In this document: one piece after another, positions 62,601-64,000 of the stretch
Layout: every line of letters begins with the position of its first letter
Numbering within the stretch: the first letter of the stretch is position 1
Assembly: GCA_965207805.1 (NCBI GenBank)
Contig: OZ242312.1
Location: forward strand, 2,976,001-3,040,000
DNA: 64,000 nt
DNA from: Palauibacter sp965207805
GTDB lineage: Bacteria > Gemmatimonadota > Gemmatimonadetes > Palauibacterales > Palauibacteraceae
Direction: 5' to 3'
Position numbers and translations under genes: made by a program
The notes under the pieces: model-generated
Database searches by the model: none
What the model saw: only the letters and a program-made list of their open reading frames with translations
What the model was told of the DNA's origin: nothing

Positions 62601-64000
62601 TTGACGGCAATGCCGTCCGTGTCCGCGTGCGTGGCCAGCACCGTATGGGTGCCGAACACCACTTCGCCGACTGCGGTGCGGAGGTAGTTCAGCGTGAAAT
62701 CCGCACTGCCGACGGTCACCACGATCTGCACGTTGGCGTTCGACCCCTTGGTGTCGACCGCCATGCCTCCGAGGCCCGAGTTGTTGAAGTCCACGAACAC
62801 CGTGATCTCGTTGTTGCCGCTGGCCGCGGTGAAGGTCTCGGCCGTGCCGTTCAGGTCCGCGTCCACCGTCGGGCTGTTCGAAACAGCCACGTCGACGGAC
62901 GGCCTCAGCGCGCTCACGAGCTTCCCCGAACTCGCGCCGGTGTGGGTCAGGGTCGCGTCCGCCGTGCCGGTGCGGATGGCGGCGCCGGCGGGCAGCGTCA
63001 GCTTGTTCGCCCCGACGTTTAGCAGAGTGCCGCCGCCGCTGTCCCCCTCCACCAGCGTGTACTTGAACACCAGCGCCTTGTCGCCGCTGCCCGTGTCGTA
63101 GCGCGCGTACCGGATCTCGTCGTTGGGGCCTAACGGCGGATTCAGCTCGATGCGGGGCGTGCCCGTCACCGTCACCGGCCGGTCGAAGGTCACCGTGACC
63201 TCGACGTCGCTCCCGATCGTCCCGTAGTCGCCGGTCGGCTGGTTGGTGAACGCCACCTTCGAGATCGTCGCGGCGCCGCCGTCGACCTTGTGGCTCGTGC
63301 TGGCCGACACGGCGCCGTGGTCGAGGGCCGCCGCGGTGCCGCCCGCGGTGAGGTTGATCGTGCCGCTGTTGAGCTCCAGCGCGTTGGCGGCCACCGTGAT
63401 GCCGTCGGAGTCCACGTCGGCCGTCTGCACGGTGTAGCTGAACACGAGCGCCGTGCCGCCGCTGCCGCTCGCGTAGGTCGCGTGCCTTTCCGTCGTGCCG
63501 ATGGTGAACGGAATCCGGGGCGTGCCGCCGGTCGTGCCCACCGTCACGTTCTCGGCGAACGTCGCCGTGATCTCGATCGCGTCGCCGTTGTGGTACGTGT
63601 TGTCGTCCCCGGCGGAGTTCAGCGCGAGCGAGACGGAGGCGCGGGTGCCCGCGGTGCGGATGTAGACCCACGGCTGGGCGTTTCCGTAGCTGTTCCATCG
63701 AAGCCAGTAGTCGGTGCCCACCGTCAGGGCCGGCGCGGCGTCTCCCTGGCCGAACTTCGTATATGTATGAGTGCCGCCGGCGGGATTATTTGCGCCGCCG
63801 CTGCTGCCGTAAACGTAGGCCGTCGTGCCCGCGGCGTCGCAGATCTGGACTCCGCCGGCAAAACCGTCAGTAGCACCGCCAAAGGTGGCCGTGATGCTCG
63901 TCTCGGTCGAACTCACAGCGGTGATGAGTTGGCTCGATAGCGTACTCGTGCCGCACCCCGCCGGTGCGGACGGATCCTGCGCGAGCGCCGGGGCGGCGGC
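50690..64000 (-). CDS. Giant modular surface protein with autotransporter-type C-terminal barrel (5' end outside window)
   Basis: The frame is open to the right edge, at least 4,435 residues. The first visible residues, AAAPALAQ-DPSAPAGCG, look like the end of a signal peptide with its cleavage site. Going inward (nt): three and a half ~1.5-kb modules (about 63640-58720) carrying SLALNSAGDDNTYHNGD and VTVTFDRPVTVTGTPRI blocks. Next come one FN3 domain (about 58710-58410), SwmB-like repeats (58390-54380) and two Calx-beta domains (54350-53620). A cadherin-like domain follows (53580-53290), then three 92-residue Ig-like repeats with VDVLANDTDPDGDSLRVASV and a further cadherin-like domain. After a helical linker, the last ~490 residues form the beta-barrel. 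It should be secreted and barrel-anchored, acting as an adhesin or surface layer. Confidence 0.88.
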   Translation of the reverse strand, partial: AAAPALAQDPSAPAGCGTSTLSSQLITAVSSTETSITATFGGATDGFAGGVQICDAAGTTAYVYGSSGGANNPAGGTHTYTKFGQGDAAPALTVGTDYWLRWNSYGNAQPWVYIRTAGTRASVSLALNSAGDDNTYHNGDAIEITATFAENVTVGTTGGTPRIPFTIGTTERHATYASGSGGTALVFSYTVQTADVDSDGITVAANALELNSGTINLTAGGTAAALDHGAVSASTSHKVDGGAATISKVAFTNQPTGDYGTIGSDVEVTVTFDRPVTVTGTPRIELNPPLGPNDEIRYARYDTGSGDKALVFKYTLVEGDSGGGTLLNVGANKLTLPAGAAIRTGTADATLTHTGASSGKLVSALRPSVDVAVSNSPTVDADLNGTAETFTAASGNNEITVFVDFNNSGLGGMAVDTKGSNANVQIVVTVGSADFTLNYLRTAVGEVVFGTHTVLATHADTDGIAVKRDASGNVIRLSNGATVKNSAESGGNTANLGASADLGVRVGTRSGPPALVRGASSVPLAQASAVQTATGADYTFKLADFKFSDAHNDLLKEIGIEGPPAGTAGRLTLSDTAVVANHLISRSDISSSKLKFEPVATFEGTASFNFWVVDAYDESDPVNTNTMTVRVGASVGLALNSAGDDNTYHNGDTIQVTATFGESVTVTGTPRIPFNLGGATKHANFLRGSPGTDLVFGYEVQSGDSDDDGIEIAANALELNSGTINLTTGGTAAAHDHPAVAASTSHKVDGAAASVSSVEFTNQPTDHYAAIGGEIEVTVTFDRPVTVTGTPRIRLSPTWGPVGTPSRYAEYESGSGTTKLVFKYTLVEGDDSGSTNLSVPSNALELNGGTINTGALNATLTHSAALSGKTVSVKRPTISAAATVGSPGVDANQDGMTDTFVAGATFGVAVTFDQAMAVDTKGDNANAKIVVDIGGTEVTLNYIAHTGTHVRFGTHTVAASDRDDDGITIKRDGSNNVIRLAGGATVKGAAAAGGNSAVLTAAADPQVGTEDDSNIRARVRGTNTAPTTSNFAVTTATDTDYTFRIENFPISDSDGDAVHIVEITGLPTGTHGALTLADTTFTVPHTVARADIEASKLKFEPASGFTGDATFNFKVVDPFGTTSASAATMTVRVGASVALSLNSAGDDNTYHNGDTIQVTAAFGESVTVTGTPRIAMTVGSNTRHANYRRGSPGQSLVFSYVVQTADVDPDGIEIAANALALNGGTINLTTNTATAANRDHEAVAASTSHKVDGAAASISSVAFTNQPTGTYRTIGGDIEVTVTFDRPVTVTGTPRIPLSPAFGPSNAVRFADYDSGTGTKNLVFKYTLVEGDDSDGTQASVAANALELNGGTIRTGSEAAALAHVQVSSGKTVSAKRPKINAITVSPGPGVDRDLNGAADTYVGGSDINVTVGFDQNIDVDRMGQDSHVQIVLTIGTTDYALAYSGRSGSAGITFAGHTVDTTDRDDDGITLKRQSATNHVIRLSGTPSAATIKSVAALGGNDADLTLATDPKVTWTPAGEDPVTSLNVRGTNAAPTSSASRVATATDTDYTFRVADFTFSDSESDPLKEVQIVSLPTSGQGALTLSGTAVTAGQTVSRSDITNLVFDPVATFEGDASFTFKAVDSFGAASTAAATMTVAVGASVSLSFNSAGADNAYHTNDAIEITAMFGESVTVGTTGGRPRIPFTIGTTVRHAVYASGSGSTALVFSYTVVAADLDADGIEVAENALELNSGTINLTSNTATAAALDHAAVPANAARKVNVAKPAAPAAPSVSTTDGTTLIVTWTAPANTRPDITDYDVEYRRKNVPGGDPTDWTDASHTGTALADTITGLVRGASYEARVRATNSEGASDWSAAGAGHTGPARVVSAATNTAGTAVIITLTKRITGSPGVIGNFSYLINQGVGFAGGSPHAAATDEGLVGVIFRPDHQAMHGQTVTVSYTNPGSGPRLRDPDLLFVASFSNVAVTNNVPAPVPVVTKATLQGTSLKITFSRALNGGAIPQASAFTVKLGTTAQALRTASPVSITGSVVTLVLNAAPGAGAVTVDYTKPATGVKLVGAGTGGMEVATFTGQAVIRPATVRSATTNETGRQVTITFNKNLGAQAVHHNTFRVVIGGTERTPTRLAKRDSVVQLALSAAHRITPGQTVTVKYTKPAVNKLRDADGLEVESFSGQSVTNIVPTVFQSAETNSSGDFVIITFTSALTSNGSVEASAYTIAVDGADRNPSSTSVVSQGRLALVLSGAAITAGQTVTVSYAKPATGNKLTDAASREIDSFTDQPVTNEVPATITQVAITSDPGPDRIYQRDDVIRVTVTFNAPVTVDRTGGTPYLVMHFRRGGFPQQRDKQAAYTTGTGTNMLVFAYTVTSADNSAHEGIGLPANMLELNNGTIRTGSTDATLTYADVHHDDANHRVHGPTAQDVTGPAVSTATVNGASLVITFNEALDATGTAPAASAFTVKVGGTAVDLADTTPVAISGSAVTLTLAAAVIDADVVTVAYAKPSANPIQDFTAGNDAPSFGDTDVTNNTPDLAPTVLTDPAPVVGGTRLVITFSEPLWDAAHGIPATSAFTVLVAGNNRGVSNVTVSGATVILTLESAAVFGESVTVSYTQPAVTEPRLQDRVDPTPNPVASFGPLSVTNNDNTAPSFSTAAVDGAALTLTFDENLDATSEPAASAFTVQVAGAGRTVSGVSLSAATVTLTLASAVTPGQGVTVSYAQPTANPLQDGATNKVANFGPETATNNTRAAVVGLPAATSSPASGDTYGLGEHIEVTVTFSHPVTVTGTPQLELTVGTNNRQAAFLRGGGTTALVFRYTVVAADADADGISVGANKLTLPAGAAIQDAGNGAATLTHTALGAQTGHKVDGTLVRTAVTIAGGGPVAEGGNATFTLTASPAPSADITVNLGVSQSGNYVADADLGSKTVTVPTTGTATYTVPTVNDATDEPNGSVTVTVQAGAGYNVGAPDAASVTVNDNDAAPPPPPPTPTRPAFSRAAVNGTALTITFNRNLDTGSAPAGSAFTVTATPSGGSARSIPGTGTASIAGATVTVTLASAVAPGETVRVAYARPSANPLRGAGSTGREVANFSGRSVTNSTAGPSAPPPQGGRVSDGGATVTLNFADELDASSTPDPGDFTITVAAASDAGSGAASPAADDHYRVTAVSILGATVELTISPQIPAGREATVSYTPGTRPLRTAAGAPVPTFSVDVAVPPAPAEPTVTVEGGSALEGSRVTFTVRLSSAVDADVVLGWSTGRDGSPGAQQARADLDYISVRDGRVTIPAGSTEATFSVAIAADDEGEGDETFIVTITGIDLPEGVTVGVASAVGTIEDDTPPEPPVTPVTDSVTVEGGSAKEGSPVVFTARLSSTVRADVVLRWFTSPDWTPGASRATAGEDYTAVRNGSVRIAAGTTAATFEVETVADTVEEADETFRVNIDEVVLPPGVGIVRATALGTIENYTPPPPPPPNDPPVFEAPEYAFELRENVDGSAEPVALGAVSAADPDGDTLSYELASGDASRFAVGAADGAVSYVGPGEDFEAEPNVYELTVRASDPAGASAEALVTVTVVNENELPEAADDAASTDEDVAVTVDVLANDTDPDGDSLRVASVTTPENGTTEVTADGGVRYTPAENWHGTDAFTYEIDDGNGGTASASVSVTVAPVNDLPEAAADSASTAEDSAVVVDVLANDTDIDGDSLRVASVSAPANGTAAIAAGGVLYTPGANWHGTDSFTYEIDDGNGGTASASVEVTVAPMNDVPEAVDDEASTVEDEAVTVDVLSNDTDPDGDGLRVASVSAPENGTAEVTAGGVLYTPAANWHGTDRFTYEVEDGQGGTASAAVEVTVAPANDGPVAVGTIPAQSLEEGGELARVELSPFFEDPDGDALTYGVASSDSSVVRATVSGSVLMLTPVSYGSVVVAVAAWDAAGLAAQQAVAIRVSDGAARGMVSHALAGMARSHLASARMTLGRRPMASRSEASRLSLMGRDVPLSLGAAKSAAEQRWQGWLSGITSRAMSYARPDSGSTGSPGSPGDDPTLGDLFRFEDLVGDLTRFEGGQDPLRGSEFQFGFDVGGAQEAGRGGGGGLRFQLWGQGDVQTFRGAPSDGNDYDGELQTGYVGLDTWLGSRFMLGVAVARSQGTGDWRTGATSGALQTRLVAVHPYLQWTSGATSIWAMAGAGRGDADNVRDGNGLAETSDLGLRMGLVELRRRLAASGGFSLALRADAGWAELQTETGSETLDGQTAAVDQLRFGAELSQQIRLGGLTLNPFGEAHVRRDGGAGQPGTGLELIGGLKAKAGFLRIDAQGRMLAIHSATGYEEQGFSATLSLGSQGGTGPSLSVSPRWGDLASGGGDALWQEQVYTRHAPPAAAPSADGAPAPHACGPWALDVSGNYGIRLPGDRLLTWSATVNHSPLGPRYTTALQLSFAGSPKARPETPPLP
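52480..53310. repeat. Three ~276-bp tandem repeats (Ig-like domains)
   Basis: Units of 92 codons recur at about 52535, 52810 and 53086, seen by the GTGAA-N-GTCCGT-CCGTGCCAG block. Each encodes DVLxNDTDxDGDxLRVASV, then YTPxxNWHGTDxFTYE. Confidence 0.8.
59019..63640. repeat. ~1.5-kb tandem modules, three complete and one partial
   Basis: Module starts, marked by the sequence encoding NSAGDDNTYHNGD, lie at about 63589, 62047, 60551 and 59019, spaced 1,542, 1,496 and 1,532 bp. Each module has the same order of domains over ~500 residues, so the gene has grown by duplication of a large unit. Confidence 0.8.

Noticed and set aside
58196..63022. A 1,608-codon plus-strand open frame
   Set aside because: Same reason: it mirrors the tandem modules of the minus-strand gene.

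Overview
The window is a high-GC (roughly 68-70 % by eye), gene-dense bacterial chromosome segment. The organism is Gram-negative-like: it has a giant secreted protein ending in an outer-membrane beta-barrel, a lipoprotein with a lipobox, and SPOR proteins. Gene content (integral membrane pyrophosphatase, type I-beta DAHP synthase with a ferredoxin-like domain, DUF255 protein, a recR-ybaB-dnaX-SRP RNA block and heavily overlapping housekeeping operons) reminds me most of Gemmatimonadota, possibly a marine or sponge-associated lineage. That placement is inference from memory, not a computed phylogeny.

Layout. 1-396 (+) is the 3' end of mnmA. From 458 to 45915 every gene I accept is on the minus strand. 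Read in transcription order (high to low coordinate) the housekeeping part runs: recA-recX-alaS-small ORF-SDR reductase-CCA transferase-rarA-hflX-pdxJ-flippase-ispE; tRNA-Gln; DUF255 protein-MscS channel; prs-rplY-pth-hppA; rpsF-rpsR-DUF2232-rplI-rsfS-SPOR lipoprotein-SPOR protein-smc-MBL hydrolase-DAHP synthase-yraN; SRP RNA-dnaX-ybaB-recR-HEAT protein-pgsA-cinA-grpE-dnaJ. Most neighbours overlap by 4 bp (ATGA/GTGA), so translational coupling is the rule. Promoter-like TTGACA/TAGTCT pairs lie just before prs and rpsF.

39.6-50.6 kb is an accessory-looking stretch: a lower-GC membrane-anchored hypothetical flanked by 67-bp imperfect direct repeats, a zinc-ribbon protein, a LOG-like protein, dtd, an 850-bp non-coding island with A/T-tract palindromes, 22-bp tandem repeats and a strong hairpin, a RES/Xre toxin-antitoxin pair, an SF1 helicase divergent from a PLP decarboxylase with overlapping start codons, a DsbA-like lipoprotein, a DUF222-HNH protein, and a coiled-coil protein made of 21-residue repeats. 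A perfect 16-20 bp palindrome occurs three times here.

50.7 kb to the window end is one gene (minus strand, 5' end beyond the window): a >4,430-residue modular surface protein. It has a signal-peptide remnant, three and a half ~1.5-kb tandem modules, FN3, SwmB-like repeats, Calx-beta, cadherin-like and tandem Ig-like domains, and a C-terminal autotransporter-type barrel. The coiled-coil repeat protein follows it on the same strand and may belong with it.

Most notable points: several genes (pgsA, recX, probably cinA) seem to start at CTG, two of them inside a CTGA stop-start overlap; the SRP RNA carries a 5-nt GUGAA apical loop; a SPOR protein carries a degenerate ParA/CpsD-like domain; and the giant adhesin with its coiled-coil neighbour is the best candidate for an undescribed system.
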